Below the pieces are notes generated by a model. It saw only the letters and a program-made list of their open reading frames with translations. It did not search any database and was not told the origin of the DNA. From Crotophaga sulcirostris (Eukaryota; Chordata; Aves; Cuculiformes; Crotophagidae): a stretch of 64,000 nucleotides of DNA. The position numbers and the translations under genes are program-made. Shown here in pieces: positions 50,892-62,653 of the stretch; the first letter of the stretch is position 1, and each line of letters starts with the position of its first letter. The stretch covers positions 304,735 through 368,734 of the forward strand of contig VYZB01000273.1 in assembly GCA_013397455.1 (NCBI GenBank), read 5' to 3'.

Positions 50892-51056
50892 ACATAGAAT
50901 CACAGAATCATTAAGGTTGGAAAAGACCTTGAAGATCATTCGATCCAACTGTCAGCTTAACCCCACCGTGCCTGCTACACCATGTCCCAAGGAGCCACAT
51001 CCACACACTTTTTGAACCCCTCCAGGGATGGGGACTCCACTACTGCCCTGGGCAAA
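50892..51056 (-). mobile_element. CR1 fragment of the second subfamily, about 165 bp
   Basis: ACATAGAATCACAGAATCAT, AGGTTGGAAAAGACCTTGAA, CACCGTGCCTGCTACACCAT and CCCCTCCAGGGATGGGGACT match the copy at 12055. It stops at CCTGGGCAAAG. Confidence 0.92.
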
Positions 51057-51740
51057 GTAAGCATTGCATTTTAGAAGAGAATGCCACCAGTTGTTTTGTA
51101 GCAGAATTTCTTCAGAGACTTCTGAACCAGTGTGATGGGGCTGAGCTCAAACTCAAGAGCCAGATGCTCAATCTGCCTTTCTTTTTTTTCAGTTTCATCT
51201 CCTCCCATGCATTCCTACCCAGCCTGGTAGGATCGGAGCAGACACCCAGTGCTGCAACCACTTGCAGCAAACTAACTTTGATAAAGCTTACCAGCTGGAA
51301 CACATATCAAATACTCTATGCAAACCACATAATATCTGCACACTGCATTTCAGAACAGGTGCACAACTCAATGTAAAGGGTGAATAAATAGTTTCTTGTA
51401 GCTGTTTCTCTTTATTGTGCTTTTCACACACTCTAGACCAGCTCCAAGAACTATCAGATGCCATTTGAGCAAGCTGTCCATATAAATGAACACAGGTGAA
51501 AACTTGCCTTACTACTATTCTCCTCTCAATGGAAAGCAATCCACTGGGGGAAAGAAGAAATCTTATTCCTTTTGTGTACAGGAGCTCACATTCTCAATCT
51601 TCACAATCAAAGGCACCATGTGCTTTTTCCTAAGGTTACTCAGTGCCTTGCAGGAATCCTTTGTGTAACCTTGGGTGTATTTTAGGCAGAGAGGTCATTA
51701 TCAAGTTAGTGCCAGGATAAACTGGGAAGAAAAAGAAATC

Positions 51741-51876
51741 ATCAGTAAGAAAAATAAAAATCCACACACTAATAATGGCAAAAAACCTCAAATACTATTA
51801 AGAGAAAACCTCAAACATGAGTAATGGAAAAAAACCCCAAACACTAGTAAGAAAACAAACAATAGTAAGAAAAACA
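51741..51876. repeat. Degenerate tandem repeat, about 30-bp unit
   Basis: The motif CCTCAAACACTAGTAAGAAAA recurs in altered forms: CCTCAAATACTATTAAGAG, CCTCAAACATGAGTAATGG and CCCCAAACACTAGTAAGAAA, with flanking CAGTAAG and AATAGTAAG pieces. The AGTAAGAAAA element appears at least three times. Confidence 0.65.
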
Positions 51877-52855
51877 CTGCAGCCTCTCACAACACAAACT
51901 ATTGCATACCTGTATTTATTAGTCTCTCCAGGTCTACATTCTTTCCCCAGGCTGTACAGGTTCCCCTCTGCACTTGCAAACATTACATGAAAAGGGTAAA
52001 AAGGAGGAGTATAAGGAAAACCAGGTGTTAGGCCATTTCATTTTGGATGATTTGTAGGATTTCAGTTGTTTTTTAACTATTGTCACTTTTGCCTGACAGT
52101 AGGTAAGTATTTCAACATGTCTTTCAATACTGTCCCTTAAAGAATGAGAGGTTTCACTTGATTTTCTCCCATTAAATAAGACATTTTAATATTTTAATAT
52201 ATTTTAAAAAGTTATTTCCATCATTTCCCTATAACGAAGGAAATGTTTGTTTGGGAGGCAGCTCTGAACCAGGAGTTATGAAGCTCTTTTCCCAAAAACA
52301 GCCCAGCAATGAGTCGTTTCAGGAAAGAATACACAAACATCTCAGCTCACAGGGGTATTTTCTCCTCCATATATTCACCTCCGCTTCCTGACAGTGTGCA
52401 ATCCCAGGACTTCCTGGGCAGAGGCAGTGCACACACCTTGGTGTTGGATTGCCTGTCCATGGCGTGGTTAATTCAACTGTCCATGGGTGATTACTGACGG
52501 GTTTTGAGCTTTGGTAATCACACTGGCCTGTGGCTATAAATCACAAAGTACAAACATGTATGTTTGGAAAATGCACTTCCTTCTCTTTGTTCCAAACCAG
52601 CTGCCTGGTTATTTTATGGCATCAAGTCCTCGCACTGAGACAAACCATGGATGACCATTCTCACCCTCCTTTCCTCAGGCTTGCCATGGTTTAACTGCTA
52701 TCTGCCACATCCCACATTCAGTTGTCGCTTTTTCTAAAATGAAAAATGTAAACATTTTTTCACAGAAGTTGAAGATTTTGGTTTATCTTTATGGCCTTTT
52801 GCACATTTTTTGGTTCATGGTGTATATTCTAAAATCAAGGGAAAAGTCACCAATA

Positions 52856-52856
<1 letters not shown>

Positions 52857-52890
<34 letters not shown>
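52857..52890. repeat. (AATC)n tetranucleotide microsatellite
   Basis: About eight perfect AATC units are seen, enough to be length-polymorphic. Confidence 0.95.
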
Positions 52891-52891
<1 letters not shown>

Positions 52892-55800
52892 GCGAGGGTA
52901 CATTGCAAGGGGAGGGGAGGACACGCACCCATGTACGTAAGCTCTATCCTCAAATCTACTCACACTTCATACCTAAACTAAAGGAAATTATATTTTCATT
53001 ACTGCTAACAGTATACTAAATTTCCCTTTGTTAACTGTATCAGTCTTCACAACGAGGGCAATGCAACACACCCATTATAGGTTAGAAATATCCCTATTTA
53101 GAGATTAAATGCCTTTCACAGATTCTCAGGTGAGAACAAGTCCTACGTGCACATCCAGCAACTGATTCCTCAAAACATATTCTGTGAACAGGAGCAGATG
53201 AATAGAGAGCTTCAGAAGGCAACTTGTAGCTTATGACTTTCATTCTGATACTTCTAACATGATGCATGTTGCAGAGGTTGACACAAACATAAAATTAATT
53301 ATGTGCTTCAAGGACTTACAGCTGTGTATAAACAAAACAAGAACATAACTGACACATTCTCAAACTCAGATCTTCGATTCCATGTGTCAGCCTGGAGCAA
53401 AATCTTCTGTCTGAGCTACAGCATTAAATCCCTCAAACACAGAAAGGTTCAAAAAAAAAAACCACATCCCTTCAGACTCCTAATTATTACTGCTCTGAAA
53501 ACCAGAGGTTAGCAAAAAGTCTTCACTGCATAGTGGCAGGAGAGAAAACAGGGAAAAGCAGTGTAGGATGAGCTGTACCAATAAATATTCCTAGAACAAT
53601 TAAATAAAAATACAGACAGAAGAGCCAGGACAAGTTAATCACTGAATAATCTAGAAAGAGAGCTGAATTGGCAAATTTTAGAGCTTTGAGTGAAAGCTGA
53701 AGAATTCTACAGAACTAAATTACCCAGCAAGCGGAAAGCTATCCCTTCCGAAATTCCAGGCAGAACTATAGGAAGCAATAAACTTTATTACAGGAAAAAA
53801 AAAGAAGTTCAACAGCCTTTTGAAATAAGAGAACTGTCTTGCTGCAATTCTGTGCTCTCACTTATCTGCCATGAATGGGCTTCAGTGACTGAAAACCAGC
53901 AGCAGGGAACAGAAATAGAGACCTCGCTCCTGAACAGGTCTCACCTGATGCTTTCATCATCTGCACTATCAGTATAACGGGGTGCTGGAGCAGCAAAACC
54001 TTCTCAGTGCTTTTATACATCACCAGAGAAATACTGTAATATCTATGACAAAGTGGGTGTGGCAGCAAATGAAAAGGGAAATGTCTCTAGCAATTATCAC
54101 TGCCTGATGAGCAGAAACAACCATCATGTGCATCTGTCACTGCTTTTGACTCTGATGGAATAGAATTTCATCTTTTAAAAGAGAGACACGTGTCTCTGTG
54201 TGCTACCTGAGTATTAAAACATAACAGTATATACAACACTACATGGCATTTGCCTGTACTACAAGTATAAATCTGTAACTTAGCTATATCATCTTAATAA
54301 ACATTAAATAGACCATTAGATGAAAGCAACTGATTAGAGTCTCTAATCAGTTTTGTTTGTTTAACAAATCAGTCTCTAAGATAAACCATTGAGTGGAAAG
54401 GTGCTGAGAGGTAAAAACCATTCTAGAGAAGAACATATAGAAATACTAAAAGCTAAATTCTTTGAATATAGGCTGAGAGAGAGTACACTGCAAGGAGAGA
54501 GAGTACTTTCCTTCTGTCCTGTCTCCCTCTCTCCATCCTCTCCCAAAATCCTGGGTTGCTGGTCACCTAATTAAAGGAAGAAGCAGGGTACTCATTTGGA
54601 TAATTGTTATGCTATCTACTGATGATACTGCTCACACATATTCCTTCAGTCAATAACTATTTATCCTAAGTGTGCTTGTCTAGCCTTTTATCTTGAAGTC
54701 CTGAGGGTTTGATTCCCTGAGGGTGTTTGGGGTGACAGCAGCACCAGCGTGCAGTCAGCAGCATTATCAGCCTGCCAGGACATGCAGTGAGCCAGCAGAG
54801 TTCAAGTGCTGCCCTAGTCTGCAGCTGAATAATACAGAACAGAAAAAGAGAGACCTCCTTTCTCTGCCATTGAATTCCTGCAAGCCAGAAAGAACACAAA
54901 GTGGTATTAAGCTTTGCTGATAACTGTAGCCAGATTTCTCCAATGCCATGGTTTATTTCCCCAAAAAAACCTCTTTCCACCAGCATACCAAGAAGATACA
55001 CTATGATGTCATTTTTAATGCAAAACAAGATTAAAGGTTAAATACAACAACAACTCCTCTTTCAGCAAATGTTTAAATGATGGATGACCCTCAGCTCCTC
55101 CCAGCTGCAGGGAGCAGTGCCAATGCAGTCAGAGCTGCTGAGATACAACAGGGTGCAAGGAGAGGCTTCAACTCAAATTCCTAGGAGCACTGAGCTAATT
55201 TGCAATTACTGTCTCCATGTCACCTCCTGCACTTGCCGCGCCGGTGTGAATTACCTCTTTGATGTGTCAGAGCTTCAGGTCTAGCAGAACATCACCCCAC
55301 TCGCGTCAGCCTGTCATACCAGCACTTCTTGTGTGTGTCTGTGCCTCACCTTTAATTTGAACTATTTACCATTGCCTTGAAGAGTAGGTTGCAGGTTTGA
55401 AACACGGGCAGACTATTTCCAGGGTATGGTTAGGAAAACATCTGCAGAGCCTTCGCCACGCGCACGCCTGCGGATCCCAACCCGCAGGCCTGGGGACAGC
55501 ACTAAGGGAGGTTCCTCCACCAGGCAGGTCTCTGACGTCTCCCACAAAAGACATCTGGTTGTTGCTGCTCTCATCACAGCCATGAGGAAGTGGCAATACA
55601 CTCATACTACCCCTCCGCCATGCAAATCGCATGTTTCTACCATGTCTCACGCAGAAGGAAAACAGAAATTAAAAAAATCCAAACACAAACTCACAGAGAT
55701 GATTAACCCATAGCATGCAAAACACCTGCTCTAGGTCCATCCTTCAGTTCTCCCTGTGAACAGTGGAGATAAAACCTATAGGACAAAGCCTATTTGGGGT

Positions 55801-56938
55801 CTTTTGCTCACCTATCGGATCTAGAACAGTCCTCTAAAGAAAACTCCAGTTTAAATGCTCATAAGCTATTGCAAAGAACTCAAAACACAGCCAGGCAATG
55901 GCATCACAACAAGGAATATCTACCATAAAAGCACGGTGGAAGTATTTTTATAATAAGCAAAAAAGAAACTCATTAGCCAAGAAGAGACTATAGAATATTC
56001 TAGTTTTCCACACAGGATAAAGTATGAATAAGGGAGAAAAAATGTAATGCATACTTTGCCTTGTGCAGCAGTCTAAGTGGGTTTTTTGTTCCTACAAAAT
56101 AGTTTCACATTGAACACAGAGAAGTGATGCTATAATGGGCGGCAGAATTCCTCCAGCTCTTATCAGACAATGTGCAAACACCATAAAGTGCCATGGAAAG
56201 ATAAAGTTCTCCATCTGCTGATGGTTGCCACTGTTAGCAAAATAGGGTCAAAAGTTAACTCGCCCAGCTTATGCATGAGGGTTTTATAGCTTAAGCCCTT
56301 AAGAATGAAGCCACGATGCTGTCTGTTTGGAGAAAAATAAATTACTTTGTACCTAGGAGGCTCCGCCAGCCAAAGACAAGAGATAAGGCATGTAAGGGGC
56401 TGGCTAGGCTGAACCATGAACAGCTTACTCAAAGCAGTCTGAGTAATCAATAACTAGAGACACGAAAATTAATTCACTGCTGTACAACCCTCTCCAGAAT
56501 TGATTCCAAAGACAAAAGATCACGAGTAATTATCCTGAGTTTTAGAAGTTATTCATAGTAAGATTTAAGTACCCTCAAAAAATCAATTGATTGAGCTTCA
56601 TTTTTCCATCATGAACAGAATAAACGCATACCTTAAACACATTTAATCTCACACTAATCCATGACAGGCTGGGCGGTATTTGCACAGCCATAAATGCCGT
56701 ATTCTTATCGATATAAATTCAATTTTATTCTTAATAATCTTGAAGGAAGCAACTTTGTTGGAACTCCCAGTCAAACCTTAAACATCAGACTATTTCATGA
56801 TCCAATATCCAATTCAGTGCAATTACTTCTACTCCTTGAGATACAGAAATAGACAGGTTTTAATCAACACATTGCATAAAAGGGAGAAGGATTCCTTTGT
56901 CCACAGTTTAACTACAGAAAAACTAAATACCAAGAGGG

Positions 56939-57095
56939 CATAGAATCATGAAATGGTTTGGGTTGGAAGGGACCTCAAAACCCATCCATTTCCAACCCTC
57001 TGTCATGGGCAGGGACACCTCCCACTGGATCAGGGGCTTAAAGCTCCATCCAACCTGGCCTTGAACACCTCCAAGGATGGGGCAGCCACCACTTC
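56939..57095 (-). mobile_element. CR1 fragment, about 157 bp
   Basis: CATAGAATCATGAAATGGTT, GGGTTGGAAGGGACCTCAAA and CACCTCCAAGGATGGGGCAG form the reverse 3' segment. It sits about 200 bp from the CpG patch at 57290. Confidence 0.93.
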
Positions 57096-57289
57096 TATTC
57101 CCGCAGAACAGAAGCAAAACCATCCAGCTGATGATCATGGGGCCCTGTATCTATAAACTAACACGCATTTCAATCCAGTCAGGGCTGCTCAGAGATCAGT
57201 GCTGGAACAGAGCTGGGCCAAAGCCAGCACCGAGATCTTTCTTCATTCTGCTCTGAACAACTAACATTAGAAAGTAAGCAGGATCTTCA

Positions 57290-57419
57290 CGAGCGTGCCC
57301 AAGCTGTAACACACCGCGGGCATTCAACAGCCGCAGCGCAGCACCGAAAGCCGAAACGCTTACCATACTCTCTCACGCACATTCAAACATCATATCCGTG
57401 GTCACACAAACACATCTCG
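57290..57419 (-). promoter_or_regulatory. CpG-rich patch with a minus-strand splice donor; possible upstream LYPD6B exon or promoter
   Basis: Twelve CpG dinucleotides fall in 130 bp of otherwise CpG-poor DNA. On the minus strand a donor consensus ATG|GTAAGCG lies at 57364/57363, with most CpGs just downstream of it, as expected at the start of a first intron. It is about 12 kb upstream of the LYPD6B start codon on the same strand. No transcript evidence is available here. Confidence 0.25.
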
Positions 57420-58521
57420 GATAGAGTCCATCCTAGCAATTTTGGTTTCAATCTTCCACTTTGGAAGCCGTGTGAGTTTGTCTCTCTGCTTTCTTCTGGT
57501 GACACAGAGAAGAGCAGGGATGCAGCAGTTCTGTGCGAGTAATGATCTCGTGGTCCCTATTCCATAAAACTCTACAAGCTGCCAGGAATATCTGACACTG
57601 GAAGCACTCCAGAAACAGGAGAACTATGACAGACATGCCAGATGGCTGGCTGCTCTTCAAAGGCTTGGAAGTCTAGGGTGGGGAAAACAAGGGTGGAGAG
57701 GAAAAAATAATCCTCACTTAATTATAAATACAGCTTAGGAATCCCATCCACGTGAAAGTTCTCCTGCTTTGTATCATGAATACCTGCAGGGCCCAGAAAG
57801 CTGCCTTGAACAGAAAACACTTGGAATGATTCTCTTGTGAGTGGCTCCTAAGTGACAATACATGTGAAGAGGACACAGGAATATTCCTCAGGAAGTGCTC
57901 CTTCAACAAACTGGTAGAACCATTTGCTGTGTTGCTCCAAGTTAGAGGGCTGCAGCCTGTACCCACATACAGCCTCCACACCTGGAATCCTGGTGAAGGA
58001 GAAGGTGTGAATGACCCATAAATATGCATTTTGTGTCTATGCTCTCCCAGTATCCAAAAGCTCCCTCCTCTTTCTTACCTGACTCTGCCATCAAGCTGTC
58101 TGTGCTTTTTGGTGTCATTTGTCTCTTCCCCGTATCCTTCTTTCTCTCCCTCACAGTCAGAGGTTACTATTTTCATGTTGCACTGTTTTAACCACTCCTG
58201 TAATCAACAGGAGAGGAGGAGCAGCAGTCAGGGATGGAAGAGAGAGAAGACACAAGATGACATTCCAGACTAGAAGTCATAGCAGTTTGGTAAACATCTT
58301 CCAGCTGGAACAGTGTTGGGAATACTCCAAGAGGTCGCTCCACTTGCTAAACAGAAAGATGTCTTGGACTTCTCTGCGAACACAGGAGCCTTTTTTGTGT
58401 TATCTGTTCCCTTTGTCTGTCTTTGTGCAAGACACAAAGAAATGTAATGTTATAATTCCCTGTGTCAACTACAACTATCCCCCAGGCTCAAATGTAACCA
58501 CTGACTCTTCAGTAGAAAGAA

Positions 58522-58670
58522 AAAATACTAATAAATCTAATATTTAACAAACAGCAAGCATTCTGTACCAAAAATACTAATACTAACATACAATTAACAG
58601 TAAGCATTCTGTACCAAAAATATTAATACTAATAAATCTAATATATAATAAACAGCAAGTATTCTGTACC
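58522..58670. repeat. Three-copy tandem repeat, about 50-bp unit
   Basis: The three copies are 58522-58569 (48 bp), 58570-58615 (46 bp) and 58616-58670 (55 bp). Each begins AAAA(A)TA(C/T)TAATA and ends AGCATTCTGTACC or AGTATTCTGTACC. They differ by small indels, and copies 1 and 3 share the internal AATAAATCTAATAT block that copy 2 lacks. Confidence 0.88.
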
Positions 58671-59261
58671 AAACCAGGAAAGAGCTAAAGGTGTCATATA
58701 AAGCTGTATGTACTGAAAACATATGGAACCTGTCGTGGAAACACCAACCGCCTACTTCAACACCAAGAACTGTTATAAAGTACACCAATACCTGACAAAG
58801 CCTGTCACTAGCTGTGACAGAAGTGTAAGTGAATCCAAAAGAAAGCTTTATTAGAAATCTTTTCCTGAACTGAGAGCACTTGCTATTGAGTAAAGAGACA
58901 ATAACCTCCTAGGAAGCTTTGGGACACTTCTGAATCACGAATACAAAGTGTGACAATGGGAGTTCTCCATAACTCACAAATTGGATAGGAAAACGATCAC
59001 ACGCCTTGGAAACTATCTACCCAGGTTCATCTTTCTTTCAACACTTGTCACTGCAGAGACACGCTACCAACATCAACCAACACATCTACTTAGGTGATAA
59101 GGGATTGCAAAAATGTCTGCAATAACTGCACACCACCTACACAGGCTGTAGAAGCTCTCAAGGTTTTTAAATAATTTATCATTTGAAGAGCATTAACATG
59201 TGCAAACAGAAAAATGGCATTAATTTTCACATAATCTTTTCAGTGTTATCTCAGCGTTATT

Positions 59262-59433
59262 TAGGTTGCCCAGAGCAGTGGTGGCTGCCCCATCCCTGGA
59301 GATGTTGAAGTTCAGGTTGGATGGGGCTTTGAGCCCCCTGATCCAGTGGGAGGTGTCCCTGCCCATGGCAGGGGTGTTGGAACTGGGTGGGCTTTAAGGT
59401 CCCTTCTGACCCAAGCCATTCCATGATTCTATG
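59262..59433 (+). mobile_element. CR1 fragment, about 172 bp
   Basis: It starts at TTAGGTTGCCCAGAGCAGTG, passes through GATGTTGAAGTTCAGGTTGG, and ends ATTCCATGATTCTATGAAAT. The GAAGTTCAGGTTGGA variant is shared with the copy at 43396. Confidence 0.94.
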
Positions 59434-62007
59434 AAATATGAGAACCAAATTGCACACAGATTCCTAAAGATTAGCATAATTAATTTTTGCCCCCAAAGTG
59501 GCTGGATTGAGAATTATTTAGCACTGCCCATATCCACAGAAATTTAGTATGAATACAGCCACTTTGGTATCCTGACATGCCAAGGTGAGACGCGTGCCAG
59601 GGCCAGGCCAGCAGGTGGTAGGCCAGGGAGGGAACTGGGAAAGGTTTTGGGAGCCAGCAGCAAGGTGGTCCCCCCTCCCGAGCCCGCAGGTGAGACCCGC
59701 AGCAGCAGCATCGTTTCTTACACCAGTTCAGGCAGCAGCCACCTGCCAGTCCCCCCCCGCTCATTCCCACCTCTGATTTGCCCCCCAGAAGGTGTCTGCG
59801 GCCACACCACCAACCTGAGGAATCGCTCTAGGTTAAAATAAACCCCCAAAAGAATGCTTTTCAGCCACGTCCCTTCTGCTGGCTCAATTCACCGTGCAGC
59901 TGTATAAATGCCTATGCAAACACAGCAGGAACAAGCAGGAACAGACAATGTGGTTACTGTTTTGTGCTGTTTCAGAGCTACCTGTGAACTTCACCCCCCA
60001 AGCAGCCTGTCCTAAAACAAACGATGTTCTTTCATGGCCACATAGCGCCGGTCCCTGGGCGGCCGGTTTGCATTCCGCACGTGCTTTGGTAATGGATCAA
60101 TAAAATACTCAGCAGGTCCACCCGTGTTTAGACACCTCACTGATATAAATAGTAGACACAGATGGATGCAAACTGCCCTGTACAAAAGCCTCCGGGCTTA
60201 CCGCTGCAGATTTATGGATGGCTGTGTGACTAGGACCAAGCAAACAGTTTTGTGAGGCACAAGCTTATGATTTCAACCTGATTACATGGTAGATGAGGCC
60301 AAGCAGAAAGAAGAGATGTTTAATTCACTTGCCGTCTTAGAAATCACTTGCAACACTGAGAGTAATGTTTTCAAGTTGATGAAATATCTAATTTCTAACA
60401 CTGGAATGCCCTGGGCAGTCAGGCAGAAGCGTTTGCAATTGCCATTTGAAGAGAACTGCAACCAAACACCTGTGCCATACCTGAAGAGCACTTCAAAGCA
60501 GTGACTCCACTGAAATAAGACAGAGGCCTTTCCCAAGGTTCAGCAGGCTGGTTCCAGCTGAGTGTTTTGGCCAGGCTGGGTGTAACTCAGCTGATCTCCT
60601 TGCCCATACGTGGTCTCCCAAACAGCAGCGCCGGCACGGCGCAGCAGCAGCCCTGCCTTTTGAGCAGCAGTGCCCCTGTCAAACTGCCACCGTGGTTGGG
60701 CACTTCAAGCAGAAGAAGAGAGCTGGAACAGGCCACGGAGTCAGGAAAAGCCCAGAGGATTCCTTGGCCACTGCCTGCAGCTCTCAGAGTAACTGCTCGC
60801 AGCAGAAACACCTGCCCAGAGGTGCAATTGCCCCGATAACAAACTCTGTGATACGAGCAGTGCAGAAGCACCCGTATCGCTTCTCCACTGCGCAGATCTG
60901 AGAAGCGTTCACACCAGCTCTCTGCTCCCCAGACCCGCTGGCAGAAAACAAGCACGGAGGGAGCAGTGAGGGGATGCATGGCAGCAGGAGGTGGGGGCAA
61001 AGGGGGAAAGAAGGAATCAGAGAGCAGGGAAATCACACAGGCTCCTCTGGAAGCAACGAGCCTTTAATTCACCTCATTGGCTACCACAAAAGGGCACAGA
61101 ACGTACGTCTTCTTGTGCCATTTTGGTCATGGTTGGGGAATTTTTTTAATACTAAATCACTTTCCTTACCACGCTCATCCCTACGGAGCTGCACGCTGAT
61201 GCAGAGAAAGCAGCAGCCCCTGAACCACACCACACCTGCAAAATGCAAGACTAATGGTGACAAATCAATACCTGCCACATCCGAATGCTTAAAATGCCCA
61301 GGAGTGAAAAATCCCATTTAACAAGTGTCCTCCCATACAACATATGAAACCATTAAAAAGAAGTTAAAAAGGAATGAGCTTTTCTCATTTAAAAGGACTC
61401 CTGTGAAATGGAAGTCAGTAATTGTGAGCAGCTCCTTTCCAGCACCGCAGCACCTCTAAACGAAGGGGGCTCATTACACCGCATCTGATAAGCTCTTGGC
61501 AGAGTTTAATGATAAATAATGGGACTCTGTTTGGAAGTCCACTAAGGATCAGTGTCATACTCAGCTCCTCACTGCCAAGGAGACACAAACCAATGCATCT
61601 GCAATTTTCCCAGCACGCTAAAAAAAGCAGGGTGGCTAATTTAATGGATGAACGCCAAGTAGAATTACTGCATATTCAACACCTGTAGGTTGTACACTTT
61701 GCACTTAAAACACATCGAGCATAAGGACCCTCTTTTCCCACTAACACAAATCTCATTTTGTTTGAAGCACACTTTTTAATTGGTTATTATTTTAAACAAG
61801 TGCTTCATTTTTCGTTCATTTAGAAACAAGGAGAACATAATGAGGATTCAGGAACAATCATTTCATTTTCTGCAATGAAAGAGGCAGCATACTTGTTTTA
61901 TGCAATGTAGAATGAGATATCTAATGCTCACTTAAGGCGAACAATTGTTTAGGCTTGAAGAAAAACCCTACACATTAAAATAAACAACTTGTCAACTCCA
62001 ACTGCTT

Positions 62008-62078
62008 TTCCAACCATCAGCCCAACACCACCGTGCCTACTAAATCACATCCCAAAGTGCCGCATCTACACATCTACA
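62008..62078 (-). mobile_element. Degenerate CR1 fragment of the second subfamily
   Basis: TTCCAACCATCAGCCCAACA, then CCGTGCCTACTAAATCACAT and CCCAAAGTGCC, resembles 12110-12150. The 3' terminus is lost. Confidence 0.65.
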
Positions 62079-62629
62079 CTAAATATTTTCAGCATTTCAG
62101 ATCAGCAGAAATCCAAACACAGTGAAAGAAAAGGCAGGGCAAACATGCTGAAAGGCTGAGCATGGCTTTAACTACTCAGACCAATATTACCCACTTCATT
62201 GTGGCTTCAGTGAGCCCCTCGATACACTTCATAGACATCTAAACAAGAATTGTGTACCAGGCATGAATTTGATTTGCTTTTGGTTTCTGATGCAGGGCAG
62301 TGTGTGCAAAGGCCATGATCCTACAAACATTCTGAAGGCTTGCACTCCGGGCACATTAATTTAAAGAGGGCTTCAGCCTATACTCTCAGATGTCTCTCTG
62401 CATTTCACAGTCTCCATCCAGATACTCGCTGTGGGCCATTCACCCTTTGCAAACTCCTGTGAAATCTCCCAATCCCCAGTTTACACTAAAGTGAGTTTCA
62501 CTGCAAACATGTTGTTTGGTTCCAGACACTGTATTACAACAAAATAACATAATTGAATTCATGGGAAAGATTTGCTAGCTTTTCCAAACAACAAGGTTGT
62601 TGCTCTGGTTGTTTAGGGGGGAGTCCCAC

Positions 62630-62653
62630 AAAAAAAAAAAAAAAAAAAAAAAA
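62630..62653. repeat. Poly-A tract, 24 adenines
   Basis: This is the longest homopolymer in the window. The sequence before it (GGGGGGAGTCCCAC) shows no polyadenylation signal nearby, and no retrocopied gene was recognised. Confidence 0.95.

Larger units (their letters stand above)
45410..56938. other. 5' side of LYPD6B, probably intronic
   Basis: The splice acceptor at 45410 shows that the gene extends to higher coordinates. CR1 copies lie at 46975, 48621, 48847 and 50892. Repeats lie at 51741 and 52857, a short CpG cluster at 55454-55484, and one N at 47842. No further exon could be fixed. Confidence 0.6.

Noticed and set aside
52857..52890. CRISPR-like array.
   Set aside because: The repeats here and elsewhere are microsatellites or short tandem arrays without spacers, and the DNA is vertebrate.
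60587..61036. 149-codon minus-strand frame in G+C-richer DNA upstream of LYPD6B.
   Set aside because: It could be read as a secreted-like N-terminus, but there is no family match and no splice-site support. Opposite-strand frames are open too.
62600..62653. Poly-A run as the tail of a processed pseudogene.
   Set aside because: No gene-like sequence, polyadenylation signal or target-site duplication was recognised upstream.
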